Assembly (NCBI RefSeq): GCF_003688995.1
Contig: NZ_PENI01000003.1
Span: 62,001 to 126,000, forward strand
Direction of reading: 5' to 3'
Length of the DNA stretch: 64,000 nucleotides
From: Streptomyces shenzhenensis
GTDB taxonomy: Bacteria; Actinomycetota; Actinomycetes; Streptomycetales; Streptomycetaceae
Shown: positions 8,286 to 17,742 of the stretch, in pieces
Layout: every line of letters begins with the position of its first letter
How positions within the stretch are numbered: the first letter of the stretch is position 1
The notes under the pieces: generated by a model
Databases searched by the model: none
What the model was told of the DNA's origin: nothing
What the model saw: only the letters and a program-made list of their open reading frames with translations
Position numbers and translations under genes: made by a program

Positions 8286-9056
8286 TCAGCCGTGTGCGGT
8301 CAGGGCCGGGGTGCGGGTGGTCGGCAGGCCTGCCCTGGTTGCCGTCGCGGCGAACGCCGTCGCGTCCTGTACCGCCGCTCCGCCGGGGTCGTTGTTGAAG
8401 TACGCGTAGACGTCGTCGGTACTGGACCAGGTGGTGGCGATGCGGTCGGTCCAGGTCTCCAGGGAGCGTCGGCCGTAGCGCGGCCAGGGCCGGGCGCGGC
8501 CCTGGTGGAAGCGGACGTAGCCCCAGTCCGCGGTGCGCCACAGCGGGGTGACCGGGTGGGCCAGCACATCGGCCCAGCACAGTGCCGCGCCCCGGGACTC
8601 CAGGACGGCACGGGTCCGCGGCGTCCACCAGGAGTCGTGGCGCGGCTCGACCGCGACCCGGGTGCGGGGCGGGAAGCAGGCCAGGCACGCGTCCAGCAGG
8701 TCCGGGTCGGCGCGCAGGGTCGGCGGGAGCTGGAGCAGGACCGGGCCGAGCCGGTCGCCGAGGCCCGCCGCGCTGCCCATCAGCCGCCCCACCGGCTCCT
8801 GCGGATCGCGCAGCCGTTTGATGTGTGTGAGGTAGCGGCTGGCCTTCACCGCGACCACGAAGTCCGCGGGCACGCGCTCCCGCCAGTTCTCGAAGTTCTC
8901 CCGTGTCGGCAGCCGGTAGAACGCGTTGTTGATCTCCACCGTGGCGAAGCGCGCCGCGTACTCCTCGAGCCACAGCCGCATCGGCCGGTCGGCCGGGTAC
9001 AGAACGCCCCGCCAGTCCCGGTACTGCCACCCCGACGTGCCCACGAACAGGGTCAT
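8286..9056 (-). CDS. DUF72 (YecE-like) TIM-barrel protein
   Basis: The 256-residue protein opens with the family signature MTLFVGTSGWQYRDWRGVLYP and has EINNAFYRLP, VKASRYLTHIKRL and YAYFNND motifs. DUF72 proteins have a TIM-barrel fold like xylose isomerase-type enzymes, but the reaction is not established. The gene converges on the GntR gene. Single-gene unit with ATG start at 9056. Confidence 0.85.
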   Translation of the reverse strand: MTLFVGTSGWQYRDWRGVLYPADRPMRLWLEEYAARFATVEINNAFYRLPTRENFENWRERVPADFVVAVKASRYLTHIKRLRDPQEPVGRLMGSAAGLGDRLGPVLLQLPPTLRADPDLLDACLACFPPRTRVAVEPRHDSWWTPRTRAVLESRGAALCWADVLAHPVTPLWRTADWGYVRFHQGRARPWPRYGRRSLETWTDRIATTWSSTDDVYAYFNNDPGGAAVQDATAFAATATRAGLPTTRTPALTAHG

Positions 9057-9102
9057 ACCCCCATCAAAACACCGACCACCACCCGAGGCCCGCCACCGAC
9101 GG

Positions 9103-9290
9103 CCGGTCGCGGCCCCGCACCGGCCGACCGGCCACGGTTCCGCACCGCCGGCCGGATGGGGCCCCTGACGGTCGGGCGCGCCCTGCACCGAGGTCCGGTC
9201 GCGGCTCCTTGCCGTCGGCCGGCCGCGGCTCCGTACGGTCGGCCGATCTCGGCCTGTACCGGTGAGCGGCTGCGGCCCTTCCCTGATGGG
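9103..9290. repeat. Degenerate 24-bp tandem repeats in gap 9057-9395
   Basis: The 339-bp gap holds no convincing gene. Blocks beginning CCGG(T/C)CGCGG(C/T)TCC recur with a period near 24 bp, for example at 9103, 9128, about 9195, 9219 and 9243, with many substitutions. The repeat keeps several frames open, which accounts for the proline/arginine-rich spurious frames here. Confidence 0.5.
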
Positions 9291-9395
9291 CGGGGTATGG
9301 CCATGTGCCCAAAACCGATCACGGTCCTGCGCCGAGGTCCGGCCGCGAGGGCTCGCCGGTGGTCTGAGTCTTCCCCAGCAGCCCGTCGGGGCTGC

Positions 9396-10490
9396 TCACA
9401 GGTACAGGCCCGCGTCCCTGGACTCGCGTGCGCCCGGTACCGACGTCGGTGTCGTGCCGCGGCGCAGTGCGTACAGCTCGGCCAGCGTCGCGCCCTCGCG
9501 GCCGATTCCCTGCTCCGTGCCCAGCCAGGCCACCGACTCCCGGTGGGTCAGCGGGCCCACCTCGATCCGGGCCAGACAGCGGCCGGGCCGGACCACGGCG
9601 GGGTGCAGCCGCTCCAGGTCCTCGTTGGTGGTCACACCGACGAGCACGTTGCGGCCCTGGCCCAGCAGGCCGTCGGTCAGGTTCAGCAGCCGCGACAGCG
9701 CCTGGCCCGCCGTGTGCTTGGCCTCGCCGCGGATCAGCTCGTCGCAGTCCTCCAGCAGGAGCAGCCGCCAGCGGCCCTTGCCCGCCGCGTCCTCCTCGCC
9801 GATGGCGATGTCCATCAGATAGCCGACGTCGCCGAAGAGCCGCTCCGGGTCCAGGACGCAGTCGACCTGGCACCAGTCCCGCCAGGAGCGGGCCAGCGTG
9901 CGCAGGGCGGAGGTCTTGCCGGTGCCCGGCGGGCCGTGGAGGAGCAGCAGCCGGCCCGCGATGTCCTCGGGGGTCGTCTTCATCAGCTGGTCCATCGCCT
10001 CCGCCACCGGAGCCGTGTAGTTGGGCCGCACCTCCTCCCAGGTGCCCGCCGAGATCTGCCGGGTGGTGCGGTGCGGGCCGCGCCTCGGGGACACGTACCA
10101 GAAACCCATCGTCACGTTCTCCGGCTGCGGCTCGGGCTCGTCCGCCGCGCCGTCCGTGGCCAGCTCCAGGACCTCCTTCGCCAGCTCCGCGGTGGTCGCG
10201 GTCACCGTGACGTCGGCGCCCCGGTTCCAGCGGGAGACCAGCAGGGTCCAGCCGTCGCCCTCGGCGAGGGTCGCGCTGCGGTCCTCGTCCCGGGCGACGC
10301 GCAGCACCCGGGCGTCCCGCGGCAGCAGGGTCGCGCCGGAGCGGACCCGGTCGATGTTGGCCGCGTGCGAGTACGGCTGCTCGCCCGTCGCGAAGCGGCC
10401 GAGGAACAGCGCGTCGACGACGTCGGACGGCGAGTCGGAGTCGTCGACGTTGAGCCGGATCGGCAGCGCGTCGTGTGGGTTCGCAGACAT
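9396..10490 (-). CDS. AAA-family ATPase with DUF5925-type N-terminus
   Basis: The protein has 364 residues. The C-terminal half is an AAA module: Walker A LLHGPPGTGKTSALR, Walker B WRLLLLEDCDELI, sensor VGVTTNEDLERLHPAVVRPGR. The N-terminal 150 residues match the actinomycete DUF5925 arrangement (DALPIRLNVDDSDSPSDVVDALFLGRF). It is probably a chaperone-like or remodelling ATPase with an unknown client. ATG at 10490; an upstream in-frame ATG exists but the region reads as non-coding. Confidence 0.8.
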   Translation of the reverse strand: MSANPHDALPIRLNVDDSDSPSDVVDALFLGRFATGEQPYSHAANIDRVRSGATLLPRDARVLRVARDEDRSATLAEGDGWTLLVSRWNRGADVTVTATTAELAKEVLELATDGAADEPEPQPENVTMGFWYVSPRRGPHRTTRQISAGTWEEVRPNYTAPVAEAMDQLMKTTPEDIAGRLLLLHGPPGTGKTSALRTLARSWRDWCQVDCVLDPERLFGDVGYLMDIAIGEEDAAGKGRWRLLLLEDCDELIRGEAKHTAGQALSRLLNLTDGLLGQGRNVLVGVTTNEDLERLHPAVVRPGRCLARIEVGPLTHRESVAWLGTEQGIGREGATLAELYALRRGTTPTSVPGARESRDAGLYL

Positions 10491-10713
10491 GCCGCCATGA
10501 TCCGGCACGTGGGCCCCCTGCGCACCCGGTTTCCGAAGTGGGCGCGGAGTGTCGGGCATGCGAACCATCACCTGATCATCGCCATATGTTCCTTCCGAAC
10601 TCTCTCGCTGCGCTGCCCCGTACGTCCCCCTTCGTCCGCTCCGGTCCGGTGCCGGAGCCGTGCGTCGCCGACACCTGCCGCGCGCCCGTCCCCCGCCGCT
10701 ACTGTTGTCCTTG

Positions 10714-12132
10714 ATGACACGTCATGGGGGGAATTCGGGGGCTCGGCGGTGGCGGCTCACCGCTCTGCTCGGTGTGGGTGTGGTTGCCCTGGCCCTGGTG
10801 GTGACCCTGATCAACACGCTTCCCGGCGGCGGCAGCACCGCGGGCACCACCCGCGACGGCGACAACGTGCACGGCACGCCCGCCGCCCCGTCCGGCCGGC
10901 CGCAGCCGTCCGTGGGCTGGGGGTTCACCCACACCCAGTACAGCGCCGACCAGGGCGGCACGGCCACCGAGCGCGTCGAGGGGCTGCTCGCGCGCAGCCC
11001 GGGACTCCCGCAGAACCAGCACATCATGGGCTGGGGCGCCGACAACCCCGAGCCCGCAGCGGGCCGTTACGACTTCGGCGCGCTCGACCGGCGCGTCGAC
11101 TTCATGCGTGCCTCCCAGGCCACCCCGGTCATCACGCTGTGCTGCGCCCCGGACTGGATGAAGGGCGGCAGGGCCGGCGCCGACCACACCGACTGGAGCC
11201 AGGCCGCGCTGGAGACTGCCCCGACCCCGGACCACTACCAGGACTTCGCCGACCTCGCCGCGACCGTCGCCAGGCGCTATCCGGACGTCACCCACTTCGT
11301 CGTCTGGAACGAGTTCAAGGGCTTCTGGAACGACGCGAAGAACCGCTGGGACCACGAGGGATACACGCGGATGTACAACCTCGTGTACGAGGCGCTCAAG
11401 AAGGTCGACAAGGACATCATGGTCGGCGGCCCCTACCTGGTGATGGACAGCGTCGGCCCGCACCGGACGGAGCACGCCTCGACGACCCTCAAGGGCCCCT
11501 GGGGCGCCATGGACCAGCGGGTCCTCGACGCCTTCGCCTACTGGAACAGCCACCGGAGCGGCGCCGACTTCGTGGTGGTCGACGGCTCCAGTTACACCGA
11601 CGACGACGAACTGCTGCCCGACGCGTTCGCGGCCACCGACAAGTTCACGGCCGTCGGCGCCTGGCTGCGCCGGCAGACCCATGACCTGCCGCTGTGGTGG
11701 GCGGAGTACTACGTCGAGCCCGCCGACGCCGCCGACGAACGCACGGGCTGGTCCGAGGCCCGCCGGGTCGCGGTGCAGGCGGCCGGCCTGATCGCCATGG
11801 TCAAGGGCGGTGCCGACTCCGGCTTCTACTGGAACCCGGAGAGGAAACAGGGCACCGACTGCCCCGGCTGTCTGTGGACGCCCACCGGCGGCCCGGCCGG
11901 GGGCGCCGAACTCCCCATGTACGACCTGGTCTCCCGGTTCGACCGGGCGTTTCCGCCGGGCACCGGGTACGAGACCGTGTCCGTCGCCAGGGACGACGCG
12001 CCCCACGTCCGCGTCCTCGCCACCGACGAGGTCGTCCTGGTGGTGAACACCTTGGACCGGCCGATCGGCGCGCGGGTCGACGGGAAGCGGTTCGACATGG
12101 CGGCGTACGAGGTGAAGTGGCTCACCAGATGA
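10714..12132 (+). CDS. Membrane-anchored GH39-like glycoside hydrolase
   Basis: The protein has 472 residues. A short basic N-terminus is followed by one transmembrane or signal-anchor helix (LTALLGVGVVALALVVTLI), then an extracellular TIM-barrel region. Two glutamates lie in the expected clan GH-A places: acid/base in VVWNEFKGFWND and nucleophile in LPLWWAEYYVEP. The product is therefore a beta-xylosidase-like hydrolase facing outwards. The ATG lies 9 nt after a -10-like TACTGT (10700-10705), suggesting a leaderless transcript. It is convergent with, and next to, the polysaccharide operon at 12146-18590, so it may trim that polymer; this is inference. Confidence 0.75.
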   Translation: MTRHGGNSGARRWRLTALLGVGVVALALVVTLINTLPGGGSTAGTTRDGDNVHGTPAAPSGRPQPSVGWGFTHTQYSADQGGTATERVEGLLARSPGLPQNQHIMGWGADNPEPAAGRYDFGALDRRVDFMRASQATPVITLCCAPDWMKGGRAGADHTDWSQAALETAPTPDHYQDFADLAATVARRYPDVTHFVVWNEFKGFWNDAKNRWDHEGYTRMYNLVYEALKKVDKDIMVGGPYLVMDSVGPHRTEHASTTLKGPWGAMDQRVLDAFAYWNSHRSGADFVVVDGSSYTDDDELLPDAFAATDKFTAVGAWLRRQTHDLPLWWAEYYVEPADAADERTGWSEARRVAVQAAGLIAMVKGGADSGFYWNPERKQGTDCPGCLWTPTGGPAGGAELPMYDLVSRFDRAFPPGTGYETVSVARDDAPHVRVLATDEVVLVVNTLDRPIGARVDGKRFDMAAYEVKWLTR

Positions 12133-12145
12133 GCCGCTTCCCGCC

Positions 12146-15100
12146 TCACTTCATCGTCAGGAACCGCTGCACCAGTGCGGCGAGCAGCACCGCGAGCAGC
12201 GGCAGCGAGAACCAGAAGCCGCCCTGCACCAGGCGCAGCCGGCGCGCGCTCGGGCGCATCGCGACACGGACCGTCTCGCGCACGGTCAGCAGCAGAACCA
12301 GCGCGACGGCCATGAGTCCGCCGACCACCGACCATGGCGTCCATGTCACCCGCGGTCCGATCGGGCCGGGCGCCGGTCCGGGCACCGCACCCGCGGGCCG
12401 CTCGCGCAGCGCGTACATCGTGACGTCCTCGTTGACCCGGACCTTCGTCAGCTCCGGGCGTCCGTCCAGGTTCCGGATCAGCCGGGGCTCCCAGGTCACC
12501 GGGTAGCCCACGTCCAGCTCCAGATAGGTGACCTGACTCCGGTTGATCATCAGATACGCGTTCGGACCCGCGTCCTCCAACGCCTTGACCAGGCCCGACA
12601 CCAGCACGGGGTCGGCCGGCGCGAGCGTCGGCACATAGTCGACGCGTTCCATGTCCCGGGCGCCCCACGGCATGGCCGGCGTCACATTGTCGACGGTGTC
12701 GTCGCTCAGCCAGAGCAGGCGCACGGTCGGCTTGTCGTGGGCGTACACATAGTCCATGGCCGCGACCTCACCGGGTCTGATCCGCTCGAACGGCTCGTTG
12801 CCCCAGCGGGCCACCAGGAAGCCGCCCATCAGCAGCAGACCCGTGAGGAGGGCGGCCAGCGGAGCCAGCCTCACCCGGTCCCGCGCGCGCTCCTTCGCGG
12901 TCACGCCGGTGCGCGGGAACAGGGCGAGAGCGGCCAGCATCGCCGCGCCGGGCAGCGCGAACATGAAGACGCGCAGGGCCATTTCACCGCCGTACGACTG
13001 CATGCCGAAGCCCAGGAACGGGACGAGGGCCAGCACCGGCAGCGACCGTTCGCGGTACCGGTGCTCGTGCCGCCGCCACCAGCCCCAGCAGGCGAGGGCG
13101 AGCACCCCGCCGGCCAGCAGCACGCGCGCGTACAGCACCAGCCTGTGGCTCGAACTGCCGCCCTGGATACGGCCGGACACCGACGTCGAGACATTGCTGC
13201 CGACCCCGCCGACCCCGCCGAACAGGTCGTCGAAGTGCCCCGACCAGTACGGCTCGGCCATGAAGCCGACCCAGGCGGCGACCAGCACCGCGAACAGCAG
13301 GGGCAGGCCACGCAGTTCGGACTTGCCGACCAGGACCAGCGCGGTGAGGACGCCCAGCATCATGAACGGGGTGAGCTGGTGGGCGGGCACGCTCGCCGCG
13401 TACAGGCCGATCACCACCAGGAGCAGCACGGCCCGTTGCCGCCGGTCGGTCGGCTCGACCTCCGCCTCGCCGGGGCGGAACCGCGCCCCGATCGCCCGGG
13501 GGGCGCGGAACCAGACGAGCAGGATCGCCACGAAGAGGAGATACAGGAGATAGGTGAAGCCCTGCGGGGAGAAGTAGTCCTGGCCGACCCAGCCGCTGAG
13601 CACAAAGATCCAGATGCCGGTCCACTTGGCCCGCCAGCTCGCTCGCAGCGACCGCACGAGCAGGAACAGCGGTGCCAGGAAGGCGAGTTGGATCGCCGTC
13701 GGCCACCAGCGGATGATCTCGGTGAAGTCCGTGATCCCGCAGGCCTCGGCGACGAACGCGGCCACGGCGAAGAAGCCGGGCCAGCTCCAGCGGGCGTCCA
13801 GGTCCGGGACGGCGGACCCGGTGCGGTCGATGTAGTCGATGAACCCGAGGTGCTGCCAGGCCGTCGCGAACCGCGGCTCGGTCTCGATGACCGCGGGCAG
13901 GGCGTGCAGCGACACCACCGTCGCCAGCAGCGTGACCAGTAGCAGCGCCCGGTGCTCACGGCGCAGCCGGAGCAGCGCGGCGAACACCGTGATCAGCAGC
14001 GCCGCCCCGATCAGCGTCGGCAGCGGCAGCACGGAGATCAGCCCGAGCCCGCCCATCCGGTCCAGATCGGCCTCGCCGAGCCGCGCCGCCGGCACCCAGT
14101 ACAGCAGGAGCGCGACCGACAGCAGACAGCCGAGGACGACGCCGGAACGGGTGGGCAGCAGGTTCCGGCGCGGGGGAGCCGTGGGCGGCCCGGGGGCCGC
14201 CGGGTCACCGTCGGGTTCCGCCGGTCGGACCCACCCCGCTTCCGCCGGGAAGGCCGTCCCGAACGGCGCGTCGTTTTCCGCCCCCTTCAGCAGTGACGCC
14301 TCGGCGGGACCCGGTGAGGCACCGGCGCCCGGCCCCCGGTCCTGGTCCGCCGGCGAGGTGCCCGCGGGCGGGGTGCCGGGTCCGGGGCGCACGTCGGGGC
14401 GGCGTTCCTGGTGGTCGAAGTCGACGTGGAGGCCGAGGGCCAGGGTGTCGCTGTCCAGCGCCCAGGCCGGGCCGCGTCCGCGGGACCGGGCGCCGGGGAC
14501 CTCGCGTATCCCCAGGTCGGCGAGGTCCCCGTCCGGTGCCGTCGGCGCGGGGACCTCCGCCGCCGGTGCGGCCCGGAGCGTCCGCCACAGCCGGGGCGCG
14601 GCGATCGCCACGATCACCGCGAGGCCGGCGATCTCGGCGACGCCCGCGCCGGTCAGGCCCATGCGGGGGAGCAGCAGCAGCGTCAGACCGAGCACCAGCA
14701 CACACAACAGGCCCTGCAGCCAGGCGAGTCCGGCGGTCCGGCTCCGCGCGCGCAGCGTCGCGAAGTACGTCTCCATCACGACCCGCAGCAGCGCGCCCAC
14801 GGCGAACCAGCGCAGCAGCGGGGTCGCCGCGTCCGCGTAGCCCGCGCCGAACACGCCGAGGATCCATGGCGCACCGACGAACAGCAGCCCGCAGACCGGC
14901 AGCATGATCCGGGCCATCCGGCGCAGCGCGGCCCGGGTGTCGGCGGCCAGCCGCGCCGGGTCGTGCGCGCCCTCGACGGTGAGGGACGCGCCCATGTTGA
15001 TGGCGAGCAGATTGACGGTGCCGCCGATGGTGGTGGTGATGTAGAAGTAGGCGTTGTCCTCGGAGCTGACCCGCGTGGCGATGATCACCGGGACGAGGTG

Positions 15101-15898
15101 GACCACGGCCAGCGAGAACAGCGAGCCGGTGTAGTCCCCGGCGAGGAACCTGCCGATCTCCTTCGGCGTCGGCGGCTGCGCCCGCCCCTCGGTCGCCCGC
15201 GCGTGCCGGGGCACCAGCCGGCGGAACACCAGCCAGCCCAGCGGCAGTACGGACGTGGCGATCGCCGCGACCCAGGACACGAAGACCCCGATCGTCGGGA
15301 CCGCCGCGGCGAACACGACGAGCAGCCCCAGCTTCACCGCCGAGAACACGGTATTGCCGACCGGCACCCAGGGCGCGCTGCGCAGCCCGGTCAGCACGCC
15401 GTCCTGGAGGGTGAGCAGGTTCCAGGCGACGACGGCCAGGACAAAGCCGAGGTCGTTCAGCGGCCCGTGCAGGAACCGGTACGACGGCCCCCACGCGTCC
15501 AGCGTCATCAGGAAGACGCCCGCGGCCAGCGCCACCACCAGTGAACTGCCCGCATACGTACGGAGGACGAGCTGACCGGTGCGGCGCCCGGACACCGGGA
15601 TGAAACGGGCCAGGGCGCCGGTCAGGGTGACCGCGGTGAGCCCCGCGAGGAGCTTCATCGCGGCGATCGCGGCGGACCCCTGGCCGACCGCGGACTCGGA
15701 GTAGTAGCGGGCCGCGGCGAGCCAGAAGCCGAGCCCGAGGACGGCGGAGATACCAGTGTTCAGCATCAGGGCGTAGGCGTTGCGGAACAGCGGGTGGCCG
15801 CCGCCCGGCCCGCCTCGTCCGGGCAGGCGCAGCCGGCGTCCCGGCTGCGCCCCGGCGCCGGGTGCCGCGGCCTCGGTCGTGGTCGTCGTGTCAGACAC
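12146..15898 (-). CDS. Polysaccharide flippase fused to GT-C-like membrane domain
   Basis: This 1250-residue protein starts at a GTG (15898) that overlaps the deacetylase stop by 8 bp. The N-terminal 430 residues form a Wzx/MATE-like bundle of about 12-14 helices (NAYALMLNTGISAVLGLGFWLA...), the exporter fold for lipid-linked oligosaccharides. A proline/charged linker of about 130 residues follows. The C-terminal 650 residues form a second set of about 12 helices with large loops (GQDYFSPQGFTYLLYLLF, AEPYWSGHFDDLFGG), similar to membrane glycosyltransferases of GT-C type. The fusion suggests lipid-linked sugar transfer and flipping are coupled. No catalytic motif is certain for the C-terminal half. 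Confidence 0.75.
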   Translation of the reverse strand: MSDTTTTTEAAAPGAGAQPGRRLRLPGRGGPGGGHPLFRNAYALMLNTGISAVLGLGFWLAAARYYSESAVGQGSAAIAAMKLLAGLTAVTLTGALARFIPVSGRRTGQLVLRTYAGSSLVVALAAGVFLMTLDAWGPSYRFLHGPLNDLGFVLAVVAWNLLTLQDGVLTGLRSAPWVPVGNTVFSAVKLGLLVVFAAAVPTIGVFVSWVAAIATSVLPLGWLVFRRLVPRHARATEGRAQPPTPKEIGRFLAGDYTGSLFSLAVVHLVPVIIATRVSSEDNAYFYITTTIGGTVNLLAINMGASLTVEGAHDPARLAADTRAALRRMARIMLPVCGLLFVGAPWILGVFGAGYADAATPLLRWFAVGALLRVVMETYFATLRARSRTAGLAWLQGLLCVLVLGLTLLLLPRMGLTGAGVAEIAGLAVIVAIAAPRLWRTLRAAPAAEVPAPTAPDGDLADLGIREVPGARSRGRGPAWALDSDTLALGLHVDFDHQERRPDVRPGPGTPPAGTSPADQDRGPGAGASPGPAEASLLKGAENDAPFGTAFPAEAGWVRPAEPDGDPAAPGPPTAPPRRNLLPTRSGVVLGCLLSVALLLYWVPAARLGEADLDRMGGLGLISVLPLPTLIGAALLITVFAALLRLRREHRALLLVTLLATVVSLHALPAVIETEPRFATAWQHLGFIDYIDRTGSAVPDLDARWSWPGFFAVAAFVAEACGITDFTEIIRWWPTAIQLAFLAPLFLLVRSLRASWRAKWTGIWIFVLSGWVGQDYFSPQGFTYLLYLLFVAILLVWFRAPRAIGARFRPGEAEVEPTDRRQRAVLLLVVIGLYAASVPAHQLTPFMMLGVLTALVLVGKSELRGLPLLFAVLVAAWVGFMAEPYWSGHFDDLFGGVGGVGSNVSTSVSGRIQGGSSSHRLVLYARVLLAGGVLALACWGWWRRHEHRYRERSLPVLALVPFLGFGMQSYGGEMALRVFMFALPGAAMLAALALFPRTGVTAKERARDRVRLAPLAALLTGLLLMGGFLVARWGNEPFERIRPGEVAAMDYVYAHDKPTVRLLWLSDDTVDNVTPAMPWGARDMERVDYVPTLAPADPVLVSGLVKALEDAGPNAYLMINRSQVTYLELDVGYPVTWEPRLIRNLDGRPELTKVRVNEDVTMYALRERPAGAVPGPAPGPIGPRVTWTPWSVVGGLMAVALVLLLTVRETVRVAMRPSARRLRLVQGGFWFSLPLLAVLLAALVQRFLTMK

Positions 15899-16691
15899 GG
15901 ATACGGGTTGCCTTCCGGCGGACCCGGCGGGCCCTGCGGACCAGGGCGTACCCCTGGGTGAGGGCACGGTCCCGGGCGAAGGCGCGGGCGATCGAGCGGC
16001 CCTGGAGCAGCCGTTCGAACTCCGCGACGCCCGTGCTGCGGCGCACGGTGAGCCGGCGCAGGGCGTACGGCCCCTGGCGGCGCCGGGCCGGCGCGTTGCC
16101 GACGGCGAGCGCCTGGGCGAACCCGGCCGCGCGCACCGCCCGGCGCACCCGGCGGCTGGAGTAGCCGTACGGATAGGCGAACGAGGCCGGTACGGCGCCC
16201 AGTTCGGCACTGACGATCCGGACACAGCGGGACAGCTCGGAGCGCAGCGTCGCGTCGTCCAGCTGGTCGAGCTGCGGATGCGTGTGGCTGTGCCCGCCGA
16301 TCTCGATGCCGGCGCCCGCGAGGTCGCGCACCTGGTGCCAGTCGAGCATGGTGTCCGGGCCGCCTCCGGTGTCGTGGGCGCCCCTGATCCAGCCCGTGGC
16401 GACGAACAGCGTGGCCGGGAAGGCACGCTGGGCGAGTACCGGCAGGGCGTGCCGGTGCACGCCTTCGTAGCCGTCGTCGAAGGTGATCAGGACCGGGCGG
16501 GCGGGCAGCGGCCGGCCCGAGCGCCAGCGCGCCGCGAGGTCGGCCGTGCCGAGCGGGGTGAGGCCCAGATCGGCGATCAGCGCCATCTGTTCCGCGAACG
16601 CCTCGGGGGCGACGGACAGGGCGCGTGTGGCGTCGTTCGGCGCGGTCGCCACCGAGTGGTACATCAGGATCGGCACGGACGCCTCAGCCAT
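15891..16691 (-). CDS. Polysaccharide deacetylase (NodB homology, CE4)
   Basis: The 266-residue protein carries the CE4 motifs: LITFDDGYEG (catalytic base and metal Asp pair), GHSHTHPQLDQL (the two metal-binding histidines) and FAYPYGYSS. CE4 enzymes remove N- or O-acetyl groups from glycans. No signal peptide is evident, so action on a cytoplasmic, lipid-linked intermediate or non-classical location is possible. It overlaps the neighbouring genes by 8 bp on each side, so it belongs to one operon. Confidence 0.85.
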   Translation of the reverse strand: MAEASVPILMYHSVATAPNDATRALSVAPEAFAEQMALIADLGLTPLGTADLAARWRSGRPLPARPVLITFDDGYEGVHRHALPVLAQRAFPATLFVATGWIRGAHDTGGGPDTMLDWHQVRDLAGAGIEIGGHSHTHPQLDQLDDATLRSELSRCVRIVSAELGAVPASFAYPYGYSSRRVRRAVRAAGFAQALAVGNAPARRRQGPYALRRLTVRRSTGVAEFERLLQGRSIARAFARDRALTQGYALVRRARRVRRKATRIRV

Positions 16692-17742
16692 GTCGTGTCC
16701 CCTCGGCCGTCCTCCGCGCGGCCGGCCCGGCCCGTGTGACCGGCCCGGCCGATCCGACCGGCACCACCGAGAACGTGGCCTCGCCGCGGCGTGCCCGGGC
16801 GCTGCCCACCAGGTATCCGCCCGCCGCGGCGAGCACGCCCGCGACGATCGCGCCCGCCCGTCCCGCGCCGCCCGGCCGGGCCAGCAGGGCGTCCCGCAGA
16901 CCGCGGGCGACCCCGGCGGGCAGCACCCGTGTCGCGTACCGGCGTTCCGACTCCAGCGCCTTGGTCGCGCCGACGCTGCGCGCCACCAGGGCCTTGGACA
17001 GCCCCTCGGCGTAGGCGCGGGTGCGGAAGTAGCCGAAGCGCTCGCGTGCCGCGGGCACCCGGTGGTGGATCACCGCCCGGTCGTCGATCAGCAGGACCGC
17101 GTCCGGCCGGGCGCGGCCGAGCCGGATGCACAGCTCCGTCTCCTCGCAGCCCAGCGGCCGGCTGCCGGCGTCCCGGCCGATGCCGGTGGCGAAGCCGCCC
17201 GCCGCGTCGAAGGCCGTCCGCCGGAACGACGCGTTCCCGCCCAGTACGTTGCGGACCCGGACCCGGCCCGGCGGCAGTCCCCGGTAGGTGCAGCCCACCA
17301 CCCAGTCGAACTCCGCCGGGAACCAGGCCGGCCGGCGGCCCGACGCCCAGACCGGCACCGTCCGGCCGCCGACGGCCAGCACCTTCGGGTCGGCGTACCC
17401 TTCGGCGAAGCGGCGCAGCCAGTCCCGCTCGGCGACGGCGTCGTCGTCCAGGAAGGCGATGATCGCGCCGCGCGAGGCCGCGACGCCGGTGTTGCGGCCG
17501 GCGGACAGCCCGCGGGGGCCCGCGTTGGCGAGCACCCGCACGCCTCCGGCCGCCCGTGCCGTGCGCTGCTCCCCGTACTCCTCGGCCAGCCGGTCCAGGA
17601 GCGCCGGGTTGTGGTCGACGACGAGCAGCGTCTCCAGCGCCGGGTACGACTGCGCGCGCACCGAGGAGACCGCCGCGAGGATGTCCTCCCAGCGGTCCTC
17701 GGTGTACACGCAGATCACGACGGAGACGCCGGGATCGCTCAA
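16684..17742 (-). CDS. GT2-family glycosyltransferase
   Basis: The 352-residue protein has the GT-A start VSVVICVYTEDRWEDILAAV, acceptor/metal motif AFLDDDAVAERDW and the C-terminal ETELCIRLG (acid base ED-type) region. A weak hydrophobic stretch lies near the C-terminus (GAIVAGVLAAAGGYLVG). It transfers sugars from nucleotide-sugar donors. The start is a TTG whose last two bases overlap the upstream TGA (17739-17742), preceded by GGGAGAGG, an unusual but coupled start. Middle gene of the polysaccharide operon. Confidence 0.85.
   Translation of the reverse strand: MSDPGVSVVICVYTEDRWEDILAAVSSVRAQSYPALETLLVVDHNPALLDRLAEEYGEQRTARAAGGVRVLANAGPRGLSAGRNTGVAASRGAIIAFLDDDAVAERDWLRRFAEGYADPKVLAVGGRTVPVWASGRRPAWFPAEFDWVVGCTYRGLPPGRVRVRNVLGGNASFRRTAFDAAGGFATGIGRDAGSRPLGCEETELCIRLGRARPDAVLLIDDRAVIHHRVPAARERFGYFRTRAYAEGLSKALVARSVGATKALESERRYATRVLPAGVARGLRDALLARPGGAGRAGAIVAGVLAAAGGYLVGSARARRGEATFSVVPVGSAGPVTRAGPAARRTAEGTRHG

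Noticed and set aside
15899..16426. N-terminal extension of the flippase fusion up to 16426
   Set aside because: This part overlaps the polysaccharide deacetylase in another frame and is Arg/Pro/Ser-rich. The GTG at 15898 overlapping the deacetylase stop is the natural start.
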